A DNA stretch of 7,666 bases from NCBI GenBank assembly GCA_017483425.1, contig JAFUWM010000181.1, positions 1 through 7,666 of the forward strand, given 5' to 3'. The translations under genes and the position numbers were made by a program. The stretch's first letter is position 1. The number at the start of each line of letters is the position of its first letter. This document shows, in pieces, positions 1 to 6,041 of the stretch. Origin of the DNA: Lachnospiraceae bacterium. Lineage in GTDB: Bacteria; Bacillota; Clostridia; Lachnospirales; Lachnospiraceae. The notes below the pieces were generated by a model, which searched no databases, was not told where the DNA came from, and was given only the letters and a program-made list of their open reading frames with translations.

Positions 1-589
1 CAAGCGACAGTCCGTTCAAGTGGGTATTGAGCAGGAGATTCAGCTTGAGTATCGTGTCTTCGTCTATCTCTTCCTCGGTCTGTATCATCTTGTTTTTGAT
101 GATATTTCCTTCTACTACTATGACCGCGAGCAGAGAATCCTTTTCCACCTTTGAGAGCTGCAGGAATTTCAGCTTATTCCTGTGGGTCTCCGGCGAGCTT
201 ATGAGCGCCGTATAGTTTGTATTAGAGGCAAGAAGCTTTGCGGCCTGCTTCAGCACGGCTTCAAGCTTGTCGGCTTTCTCTATGATAAGCTCTTCTCTCT
301 CCTGAATCTCACGCTCTTTCTCGCTCATGAGATTATCAACGTAAAACCTGTAGCCTTTATCAGTAGGGATCCTGCCGCTGCTGGTGTGAGGCTGGAATAT
401 ATACCCCATCTCCTCCAGATCCGACATCTCATTTCTTATGGTCGCACTGGAGAGCTTCAGATCCGTGTATTTTGATATCGTACGGCTTCCCACCGGTTCT
501 CCGGTTTCGAGATAGTTTCTGATGACCGCTGTGAGTATCTTTATTTTTCTTTCGTCTAGCTCTGCTATCTGTGCCGGTTCCTTAGCCAT
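1..589 (-). CDS. hrcA: Heat-inducible transcription repressor HrcA (N-terminal 196 codons, runs off the left edge)
   Basis: HrcA represses class I heat-shock genes (hrcA-grpE-dnaK-dnaJ, often groESL) by binding CIRCE, and GroEL helps keep it active. The visible protein begins MAKEPAQIAELDERKIKIL. It holds the N-terminal winged-helix domain (about residues 8-80), with the family signatures YLETGEPVGSRTI (26-38), LSSATIRNEMSDLE (46-59) and the wing segment HTSSGRIPTDKGYRFYVD (68-85). The start of the GAF-like dimerisation domain follows (from about residue 105). Full-length family members have about 340-350 residues, so roughly 150 are outside the window. The start at 589 is set by a strong AGGAGG ribosome site five bases upstream. 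A perfect CIRCE element lies between promoter and start, which independently supports the identification and implies autoregulation. In Clostridia grpE usually follows, which would be to the left of base 1 (inference). Confidence 0.97.
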   Translation of the reverse strand, partial: MAKEPAQIAELDERKIKILTAVIRNYLETGEPVGSRTISKYTDLKLSSATIRNEMSDLEEMGYIFQPHTSSGRIPTDKGYRFYVDNLMSEKEREIQEREELIIEKADKLEAVLKQAAKLLASNTNYTALISSPETHRNKLKFLQLSKVEKDSLLAVIVVEGNIIKNKMIQTEEEIDEDTILKLNLLLNTHLNGLSL

Positions 590-606
590 CAGCTCCTCCT
601 TTTTCG

Positions 607-633
607 TTAGCACTCGACTTGATTGAGTGCTAA
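607..633 (-). promoter_or_regulatory. CIRCE operator (HrcA binding site)
   Basis: A perfect inverted repeat is present: TTAGCACTC (607-615), nine bases (616-624), GAGTGCTAA (625-633). This is the canonical CIRCE consensus. It lies just downstream of the predicted hrcA transcription start and ends six bases before the AGGAGGAG ribosome site. Bound HrcA would therefore block initiation or clearance, and the repeat can also fold in the 5' leader of the mRNA. The divergent GntR promoter lies about 70 bases away on the other side and does not include it. Confidence 0.97.
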
Positions 634-645
634 TCGTCAAAACAT

Positions 646-674
646 AATCTATCACCCCACGGGTAGAATGTCAA
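646..674 (-). promoter_or_regulatory. Predicted sigma-A type promoter of hrcA
   Basis: On the minus strand a consensus -35 TTGACA (674-669) is followed by a 17-base spacer and the -10 TAGATT (651-646). The -10 is preceded by TGA, giving an extended -10 (TGATAGATT). Transcription should start near 638-640, immediately before CIRCE, the usual layout for CIRCE-controlled genes. The start point is inferred from motif spacing only. Confidence 0.8.
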
Positions 675-703
675 CACAAAACATATAATTTTCATAATTT
701 AAC

Positions 704-732
704 TTGACATATACTACATTGCAGATTATACT
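704..732 (+). promoter_or_regulatory. Predicted sigma-A type promoter of the GntR-ABC operon
   Basis: A consensus -35 TTGACA (704-709), a 17-base spacer and the -10 TATACT (727-732) form a near-ideal promoter reading right. It should start transcription around 738-740 and leave a leader of about 50 bases before the GntR start codon. The -35 box is 29 bases from the -35 of the divergent hrcA promoter, so the two are back to back. Such a strong core promoter fits an operon normally held down by a repressor. Confidence 0.8.
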
Positions 733-734
733 AG

Positions 735-757
735 CTGTACTAGTTGTGATAATACAG
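735..757. promoter_or_regulatory. Candidate operator for the YtrA-like GntR repressor
   Basis: CTGTA (735-739) and TACAG (753-757) are inverted repeats separated by exactly 13 bases, over the predicted transcription start. From memory, the described operator of Bacillus subtilis YtrA is an inverted repeat with half-sites like AGTGTA and TACACT spaced by 13, so the geometry agrees. A second inverted repeat, ACTAG (730-734) and CTAGT (740-744) with a five-base spacer, is interleaved and overlaps the -10 box. Which repeat the regulator reads, if either, cannot be decided from sequence alone. Confidence 0.5.
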
Positions 758-789
758 TTGTGCTTTAATATGATCGAAAGGAATGTAAA

Positions 790-1155
790 ATGCTATGGAA
801 TATTGATTTCCGCGATAAGCGACCAATATATGAGCAGATAGTATCCGGCGTTGAGGAAGAGATCCTTCGCGGGATACTGCCGCCGGACGAGCCGCTGCCA
901 AGCGTAAGAAGCCTTGCGATGGAGCTTTCGGTAAATCCGAATACCATACAGAAGGCTTACCGGCAGCTTGAAACAGACGGCTATACTTATTCGGTTCCGG
1001 GCAGGGGAAGCTTTGTAAGCAATGTCGAAGGGCTGAGAAGTGTAAAGAAAAAGGAGGCTCTGCAAAAAATTTCCGGGATCGTGCACGAAGCGAAAATTCT
1101 CGGCGCAAGTGACGGGGAAATAAACGAAGCGGTAAAAGGAGGCATGAATTTATGA
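790..1155 (+). CDS. GntR family transcriptional regulator, YtrA subfamily
   Basis: This 121-residue protein is a short GntR-type repressor with a DNA-binding domain and a small helical tail. It lacks the large ligand-binding domain of FadR or HutC types. The winged helix spans about residues 10-77: IYEQIVSGVEEEILRG (13-28), PLPSVRSLAMELSVNPNTI (35-53), AYRQLETDGY (56-65) and the wing PGRGSFV (70-76). These are standard GntR signatures, and both length and tail match the YtrA subfamily. YtrA-type regulators normally sit first in an ABC operon that they repress and that is induced by cell-wall-active compounds (family knowledge). The start at 790 has AAAGGA seven bases upstream. The gene overlaps the next by four bases (ATGA), indicating translational coupling. 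The probable operator is the inverted repeat over its own promoter. The inducer is not predictable. Confidence 0.93.
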   Translation: MLWNIDFRDKRPIYEQIVSGVEEEILRGILPPDEPLPSVRSLAMELSVNPNTIQKAYRQLETDGYTYSVPGRGSFVSNVEGLRSVKKKEALQKISGIVHEAKILGASDGEINEAVKGGMNL

Positions 1156-2054
1156 TAGAGGCAACCAATGTGACTAAAAGATTCGGCGATATCACAGCCG
1201 TGGATGATGTCACTCTGTCCATTGAGGAGGGCAAGGTCTTTGGCCTTATCGGTACGAACGGGGCAGGAAAATCAACCTTTTTAAGAATGCTATCCGGTGT
1301 TCTCACGCCTGATCTCGGCTCCATAGAGATAGACGACATGCAGATATTTGAAAACCCGGAATGCAAGGATAATTTCTTTTTCATATCCGACGAAGCATTC
1401 TTTTTCCTGAATGCCACACCGGACGAAATGGAACGTTTCTATGAAAAATGCTATCCGTCCTATGATAAGGCAAGATATGAAAAGCTGATGGAGAGCTTCG
1501 GACTTGACCGCAGGAGAAAGGTATCGACCTTTTCCAAGGGAATGAAAAAACAGCTTTCGATAATCCTCGGTCTCTCCGCTATGACGAAGTATATATTCTG
1601 TGACGAAACCTTTGACGGACTCGACCCGGTCATGCGGCAGGCTGTCAAGAGTCTCTTTGCGTCAGATATGGCAGAGCGGGAGTTCACGCCCATAATAGCC
1701 TCACATAATTTAAGAGAGCTTGAGGATATCTGCGATACCGTAGGACTTCTTCATAAGGGCGGGATGCTTATGTCCGAGGATCTTGATGATATCAAGGGAG
1801 ACGTACATAAGATACAGATAGTCTTTCCCGACGGCTTTGATCCTGCAGGTGTCACGGACAGGCTAAGGATACTCGAAAACGAGCAGCGCGGCTCGCTACA
1901 CACATACATAGTAAGAGGGACTGAGCGCGACATAAAGGGAATATTCAGGGAGGGAAATCCTGTCTTCATGGAATCTCTTCCCCTCTCACTCGAAGAGATA
2001 TTTATCACATCAACGGGGGTAGAAGGTTATGACATCAAAAAGATCATTTATTAA
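1152..2054 (+). CDS. ABC transporter ATP-binding protein (YtrB-like, ABC-2 exporter type)
   Basis: This 300-residue cytoplasmic ATPase would energise the permease encoded next. The nucleotide-binding domain covers about residues 1-215: A-loop region TKRFGDI (8-14), Walker A GTNGAGKST (34-42), signature FSKGMKKQ (127-134, in place of LSGGQ), Walker B with D151 and catalytic E152, D-loop GLD (156-158) and switch histidine H185 in ASHNL. About 85 residues of C-terminal extension follow, as is common in this group. Two departures from the textbook pattern are visible. Walker B reads FCDET rather than LLDEP. The Q-loop position reads ISDEAFF (78-84) without the usual glutamine, a change I believe recurs in YtrB-like ATPases. 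The start is fixed by AGGAGG nine bases upstream and by the ATGA overlap with the regulator. The 3' end overlaps the permease by 26 bases. The transported substrate is unknown. Confidence 0.95.
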   Translation: MIEATNVTKRFGDITAVDDVTLSIEEGKVFGLIGTNGAGKSTFLRMLSGVLTPDLGSIEIDDMQIFENPECKDNFFFISDEAFFFLNATPDEMERFYEKCYPSYDKARYEKLMESFGLDRRRKVSTFSKGMKKQLSIILGLSAMTKYIFCDETFDGLDPVMRQAVKSLFASDMAEREFTPIIASHNLRELEDICDTVGLLHKGGMLMSEDLDDIKGDVHKIQIVFPDGFDPAGVTDRLRILENEQRGSLHTYIVRGTERDIKGIFREGNPVFMESLPLSLEEIFITSTGVEGYDIKKIIY

Positions 2055-4137
2055 TATGCTTATAGAGGATCTGAAGCGCAGAATATGGCCTCTCACGCTC
2101 TCGATCATCGGTTTCTTTTTCGCGCTGCCCGTACTGGCGCTGATCAAAGCGGAGAGTCATATTGATTCCCTGCGTCTCGGGTATGACAATCTTGCGTCGC
2201 TCCAGGAGTCCTACGCAAGATATACTCTGGGCGGATCAAACGCCTTAGTGATAATGGGACTTATTATAATGGCCGCGCTTAATGCCCTGCACGGCATGAA
2301 ATATCTGCACAGCAGGCAGGAAGCGGATTTTTACGGCTCCATTCCGGTACTCCGCACTACTAAATTTGCCGCGGCTTATATTAACGGGATCCTTATCGCG
2401 ATCATTCCTTATATAATAATGTATATATTCGCGTTTGTTGTCGGCTTATCGAACGGTCTGCTCAATGCTGCGGGCATTTCATACGGCATCCAGACCATGC
2501 TGCTGGAAACAGCCGGTTTCCTGCTGATATACAGCTTTATAATCATTGCCGCAGTACTGACCGGTCATACAGCGGTAACTGTCGCCGCAGCTTTAGTACT
2601 GCTGTTTGTACTGTGGGCCTATGCATTGCTTTTGGACGGCTATGCCAGCCTCTTCTTCGTTACAAGATACAGCAGAAGCATAGATTATACCCTGAATCTT
2701 TCACCCGTTACACTGCTTTTTAAAATGCTTACGACCGATTCATCTTCCCTGTATTATCCGGTCTCAAGCGCCATTTCAGCGATCCTCTGCGTTCTGGGGA
2801 CGGTCGCGCTGTTCTTTGTATCGGGAGCGCTTATAAAAATACGACCGGCTGAAGCCGCCGGAAAGGCAATGGCTTTTGATAAAACCAAAGCCGTTATAAA
2901 GATCATAATAATGGTTCCCGCAGCGATGGCTTTCGGTGCCTTTTTCCCTTCGCTAAGTGACAGCAACAGTGTATATGGCTGGCTTGTATTCGGTATCGTG
3001 ATGGGTCTTATCCTTGCCCATGGCTCGATAGAGATAATATATGACTTTGACTTCAAAGCCTGCATCCGGCATATTCCGTCCGCTGTCATCGGAGCAGTGA
3101 TCACCGCCGCGATAGTTATTTATTTTGTATTTGATCCCCTCGGATATGATACAAAGCTTCCTGACAGATCCGGCATAGAGAATGCCGCGGTTTACCTGCC
3201 CGGAATAAACGGCGGTTCGTATTATTCTGAGATTTCGTATTACGAGGATATTTCGCAATCCGATATGCATCTGAAAAATATGGTCCTTACTGATCTTGAT
3301 GATGTATATACTCTGGCGGAGGCCGGTACCGAATACGCAAAAAAATACAGATGGCACGGCACCCCCGCTCCGGAGACTATCGCCTATGAGGACACTCCGC
3401 ACTATATTGAAATGTCTGTGATCCTCAGAAAGAAAAATGGACGTGAGTTCAAACGGTCATATTTCATAGACAGGAATAACGACGCTAATTTCAGCGCGCT
3501 GAATAACATATATGATACGGATAGCTATAAAAAGAATACTTATGAAGTGTTTATGTCAGAGGATCGTCTGGAAAAATACGATTTAACGGTTCAGGCTCTG
3601 TCCTACGAATCCGGCAGATTTTCAGGCACCTCTTCACTCTCAAAGGCCGCAATAAAGGCTTTGAGCGACGCGCTGTCAAAAGAAACCGCCGCTCTGACGC
3701 TGGACTACCTTAAAGAAGAAGCGCCTGTGGGATATATTTCGCTTAATACAAAGCCTGCTCCCGGATCAAAAGCTCCCAATATATATTCCATTCCTCTGGG
3801 GTATGTATATCCTTCGTTTACGGAAACGCTGTCGCTGCTTAACCAATACGGCATTACGACCTATGAAAATCCGAAAGCCTCTGAAATAGACTATATCATT
3901 AATGTAAAGTACACGGATGAGGAAGAGGATATCTCAGAGAGGATAGATAACAGAGCCGAAATAGAAAGGCTCCTGCCGGAGCTTGTATCTTCTGATTTTG
4001 CATCCGCAAATTACGCGATGCTGGATGTTGATAATCAAACAAACTACGAGGTTCATTTCAAGAAGCCTGCCGGACAGGATGATGAAGATATCTACGGAAG
4101 CAGTATACAGTATTTTGTAAAAAAACTGGGCGACTGA
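2029..4137 (+). CDS. ABC exporter permease with large C-terminal ectodomain (possibly DUF6449 type)
   Basis: This 702-residue membrane protein is the only visible transmembrane partner of the ATPase. By eye there are about nine hydrophobic segments: near residues 20-39, 71-89, 114-140, 158-179, 181-203, 243-268, 288-306, 314-334 and 349-369. Positively charged stretches (KRSF and LKRR at the N-terminus, KYLHSRQ near 91-97, IKIRP near 269-273) suggest the N-terminus is inside and the tail after 370 is outside. The motif YLHSRQEADFYGSIPVLRT (92-110) resembles a conserved cytoplasmic segment of Lachnospiraceae-type permeases in this family. The tail (371-702) is soluble, rather acidic and cysteine-free. 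From memory it resembles the domain catalogued as DUF6449. The start at 2029 is preferred over M10 (2056) because MTSKRSF matches the family's usual N-terminus; GGGGG lies about nine bases upstream. The start overlaps the ATPase gene by 26 bases. Substrate unknown; export or sensing of an envelope-active compound is inference. Confidence 0.88.
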   Translation: MTSKRSFINMLIEDLKRRIWPLTLSIIGFFFALPVLALIKAESHIDSLRLGYDNLASLQESYARYTLGGSNALVIMGLIIMAALNALHGMKYLHSRQEADFYGSIPVLRTTKFAAAYINGILIAIIPYIIMYIFAFVVGLSNGLLNAAGISYGIQTMLLETAGFLLIYSFIIIAAVLTGHTAVTVAAALVLLFVLWAYALLLDGYASLFFVTRYSRSIDYTLNLSPVTLLFKMLTTDSSSLYYPVSSAISAILCVLGTVALFFVSGALIKIRPAEAAGKAMAFDKTKAVIKIIIMVPAAMAFGAFFPSLSDSNSVYGWLVFGIVMGLILAHGSIEIIYDFDFKACIRHIPSAVIGAVITAAIVIYFVFDPLGYDTKLPDRSGIENAAVYLPGINGGSYYSEISYYEDISQSDMHLKNMVLTDLDDVYTLAEAGTEYAKKYRWHGTPAPETIAYEDTPHYIEMSVILRKKNGREFKRSYFIDRNNDANFSALNNIYDTDSYKKNTYEVFMSEDRLEKYDLTVQALSYESGRFSGTSSLSKAAIKALSDALSKETAALTLDYLKEEAPVGYISLNTKPAPGSKAPNIYSIPLGYVYPSFTETLSLLNQYGITTYENPKASEIDYIINVKYTDEEEDISERIDNRAEIERLLPELVSSDFASANYAMLDVDNQTNYEVHFKKPAGQDDEDIYGSSIQYFVKKLGD

Positions 4138-4144
4138 TATCCGG

Positions 4145-5152
4145 CTAACATATCCGCGGTAACCCTTCCCCGTATAGCGGACTGACGATCTTTTCCCCTC
4201 CGATCGCAGTCCGCATTGTAACGTCAGGGGTACCGCACGATACACTGCCTGTCACCGAAGCGTTTTGACCGTATGGGCTCTTTCTCATTATTTCCACCGC
4301 TTTTTCCTTTTCTTCATCAGGCAAGATAATGACACATTTGCCCTCGTTTCCCATATAAAGAGGATCAAGCCCGAGTATGCCGCAAAAGCCTTTTACTTCT
4401 TCGGATACCGGAAGCGAGCTCTCTTCTATTCGTATATGCGCGCCCGCGGATGAAGCAAATTCATTTAATATCGTCGCGAGCCCGCCCCTTGTGACATCCC
4501 TCATTGCGTGTATATCAAGCCCCGCATCTTTAAGTCCGGAAATCATTTGGGTAAGAGGGGCAGCATCGGATACTATATTGTTTTTTACGGACATACGGCA
4601 TCCGAGTATCGCCGCGTGATGATCCCCGAGATTTCCGGAGACTATGACTGCGTCGCCGGGCTTTATGCGGGCAGGGGAAATATCAATATCCTCATCTATG
4701 AATCCGACTCCCGCAGTATTTATCAAAAGCCCCGGCTCTTTTATATCCGCTGGTTCAATGACCTTGGTATCGCCGGTAACTATCTGAACTCCTGCTTCCT
4801 TTGCGGTATCCGCCATTGACGCCACAACTTTTTTCAGATCGTCTGTATCAAACCCCTCTTCAAGAATATATCCGGCCGTGATATACGCAGGATCAGCGCC
4901 GCTCATAAGCAGATCGTTTACAGTGCCGCATACAGCAAGCCTTCCGATATCCCCTCCCGGAAAAAAAATCGGCCTTACGACATAGGAGTCAGTTGTAAAA
5001 GCAAGCTTTTTACCGGCAGGCAGAGGCAGAACTGCAGAATCAGAAAGCGGCTCCAGATATTCGTTTGAAAAAGCCTCCCTGAAAATGCTGTCTATCAGTT
5101 CTGATGTGGCGCTTCCTCCGGCGCCATGGGTCTTGTTGATCTTGTCCGCCAT
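4145..5152 (-). CDS. hypE: Hydrogenase expression/formation protein HypE (carbamoyl dehydratase)
   Basis: HypE turns the carbamoyl group, loaded by HypF on its C-terminal cysteine, into a thiocyanate using ATP. It then passes cyanide to the iron held by HypC-HypD during [NiFe]-hydrogenase assembly. The 335-residue protein has the PurM/AIR-synthase fold markers: THGAGGSA (8-15), TTDSYVV (53-59), FPGGDIGRLAVCGTVND (64-80), VTGDTKV (125-131), SGNLGDHHAAIL (172-183) and MRDVTRGGLATILNE (217-231). It ends in PRIC, with the essential terminal cysteine C335, so it should be competent. I chose the ATG at 5152, five bases after the methyltransferase stop. The longer GTG reading from 5188 would overlap that gene by 31 bases and add residues not seen in the family. 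No clear ribosome site precedes 5152, suggesting coupling to upstream translation. Selenophosphate synthetase (SelD) shares the fold but lacks this N-terminus and the PRIC end. Confidence 0.96.
   Translation of the reverse strand: MADKINKTHGAGGSATSELIDSIFREAFSNEYLEPLSDSAVLPLPAGKKLAFTTDSYVVRPIFFPGGDIGRLAVCGTVNDLLMSGADPAYITAGYILEEGFDTDDLKKVVASMADTAKEAGVQIVTGDTKVIEPADIKEPGLLINTAGVGFIDEDIDISPARIKPGDAVIVSGNLGDHHAAILGCRMSVKNNIVSDAAPLTQMISGLKDAGLDIHAMRDVTRGGLATILNEFASSAGAHIRIEESSLPVSEEVKGFCGILGLDPLYMGNEGKCVIILPDEEKEKAVEIMRKSPYGQNASVTGSVSCGTPDVTMRTAIGGEKIVSPLYGEGLPRIC
4177..4214. other. Long imperfect inverted repeat inside the 3' end of hypE, at the convergent gene junction
   Basis: GCGGACTG (4177-4184) pairs with CAGTCCGC (4207-4214), and CGATC (4186-4190) pairs with GATCG (4202-4206). 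Together they make a 13-pair stem with one bulged base (A4185) and an 11-base loop (4191-4201). It lies in the last hypE codons and about 40 bases beyond the permease stop. No run of T follows on either strand, so it is not a standard intrinsic terminator. It could act as a structure that stabilises mRNA ends or as a weak bidirectional stop, or it could be chance. The stem is seen; the role is inference. Confidence 0.45.
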
Positions 5153-5157
5153 AATGT

Positions 5158-6027
5158 TTAGCACTGCCAGCGGGCAGTCGCGCCGCACGGAAGTATAAGT
5201 CCGTTTCCGCTCACGGGAAGCCCGACTTCATCAGCAGTAACCTTTCCTCCATATCTTTTTGAGAGCAGATCATTCATCATATATGACAATACCGCAGGCT
5301 GTAATCCCGTGGTATAGGAATTAAGTATGACAAAAGCAGCGTCCTCTGATATAAGCTCCGCCACAAGCTTCAAAAAGGAGAATATATCCTCCTCCATCTT
5401 CCACACTTCACCTTTGGGACCTCTTCCGTAAGACGGCGGATCAAGTATCACGGCATCATATTTATTACCCCGTCGTATCTCCCGCTCCGCGAATTTACGG
5501 CAGTCCTCCACTATCCACCGGCAGCTCTCATACGGGATCCCGGACAAAAGCGCGTTTTCCTTTGCCCAGCCTGTCATGCCCTTGGAAGCGTCCACATGTG
5601 TCACATGCGCTCCGGCAGCAGCAGCAGATATAGTGGCTCCGCCTGTATAGGCAAAAAGGTTCAAAACCTTTGTGTCTTTCCCCTGTTTTTTTCTTTCCCT
5701 TATTATCCCGGCCGCATGATCCCAGTTTGCCGCCTGCTCGGGAAAAAGACCCGTGTGTTTGAAAGAAAAAGGCTTCAGATTAAACTTAAGCGCACCGTAG
5801 GAAACAGACCACTCCTCGGGAAGATCATTGAATTCCCAATGCCCCCCGCCCTTATCGCTTCTGTAGTAGTGTCCGTTCGGATTTTTCCAGCGCCTGTCCT
5901 TTTTGGGAGTATCCCAGATGACCTGCGGATCGGGACGCACAAGGATGTAGTCTCCCCATCGTTCCAGCTTTTCACCGCCGGAGGTATCTATAACTTCATA
6001 ATCCTTCCATTTATCTGATATTATCAA
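5158..6027 (-). CDS. Class I SAM-dependent methyltransferase, RlmI-like (COG1092-type) without PUA domain
   Basis: This 289-residue protein probably methylates RNA using S-adenosylmethionine. Landmarks: an N-terminal beta-rich region (about 1-90, with DYILVRPDPQVIW at 26-38), FPEQAANWD (95-103), SAM motif I VLNLFAYTGGATI (121-133), the acidic loop HVDASKG (144-150), catalytic motif DPPSYGRGP (196-204) and the C-terminal signature LPCGATARW (279-287). The core resembles the 23S rRNA cytosine-C5 methyltransferase family containing RlmI. However, it is about 100 residues shorter than RlmI and has no N-terminal PUA RNA-binding domain, so substrate and position are unknown. The start is TTG, chosen because AAGGGG lies eight bases upstream and no ATG, GTG or other family-consistent start follows soon. 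It lies 12 bases after hypD and 5 bases before hypE, so it is embedded in the hyp operon. A role in hydrogenase maturation is not established. Confidence 0.9.
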   Translation of the reverse strand: MIISDKWKDYEVIDTSGGEKLERWGDYILVRPDPQVIWDTPKKDRRWKNPNGHYYRSDKGGGHWEFNDLPEEWSVSYGALKFNLKPFSFKHTGLFPEQAANWDHAAGIIRERKKQGKDTKVLNLFAYTGGATISAAAAGAHVTHVDASKGMTGWAKENALLSGIPYESCRWIVEDCRKFAEREIRRGNKYDAVILDPPSYGRGPKGEVWKMEEDIFSFLKLVAELISEDAAFVILNSYTTGLQPAVLSYMMNDLLSKRYGGKVTADEVGLPVSGNGLILPCGATARWQC

Positions 6028-6035
6028 AGCTGTTT

Positions 6036-6041
6036 CCCCTT
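6036..6041 (-). promoter_or_regulatory. Ribosome binding site deciding the TTG start of the methyltransferase
   Basis: AAGGGG on the minus strand, eight bases before the TTG at 6027, is the only good ribosome site near the beginning of this gene. Its first two bases belong to the hypD stop codon TAA (6042-6040), so ribosomes finishing hypD sit over it. The weaker TTG codon may keep methyltransferase output below that of HypD. Confidence 0.65.

Noticed and set aside
740..1417. A 225-codon open frame on the minus strand opposite the GntR and ABC genes
   Set aside because: It lies antisense to two well-recognised genes, has no recognisable domain, and runs through their promoter and start region. 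It is a shadow of their codon pattern.
4119..4125. Run of seven T on the minus strand about 20 bases after the hypE stop, as an intrinsic terminator
   Set aside because: I could not find a GC-rich stem directly before it; the preceding bases do not pair convincingly. It also encodes lysines near the permease C-terminus.
2056..4137. Permease start at the second ATG (2056)
   Set aside because: It would remove the 26-base overlap with the ATPase gene, but MTSKRSF resembles N-termini of related permeases and a purine-rich ribosome site fits the ATG at 2029 better.
4137..4156. Short direct repeat ATATCCG (4137-4143 and 4150-4156) at the operon junction, as a possible attachment-site remnant
   Set aside because: Seven bases are too few, no integrase or mobile gene is near, and the second copy is within hypE codons for its conserved C-terminus.
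4145..5188. Longer hypE beginning with GTG at 5188
   Set aside because: The extra 12 residues overlap the end of the methyltransferase gene and are not like HypE N-termini, whereas MADKINKTHGAGG from 5152 fits the family.
5648..5668. Small hairpin with AAAGGTT and AACCTTT arms inside the methyltransferase gene
   Set aside because: A seven-pair, mostly weak stem within SAM motif I coding sequence. The bases are dictated by the conserved residues and there is no terminator context.
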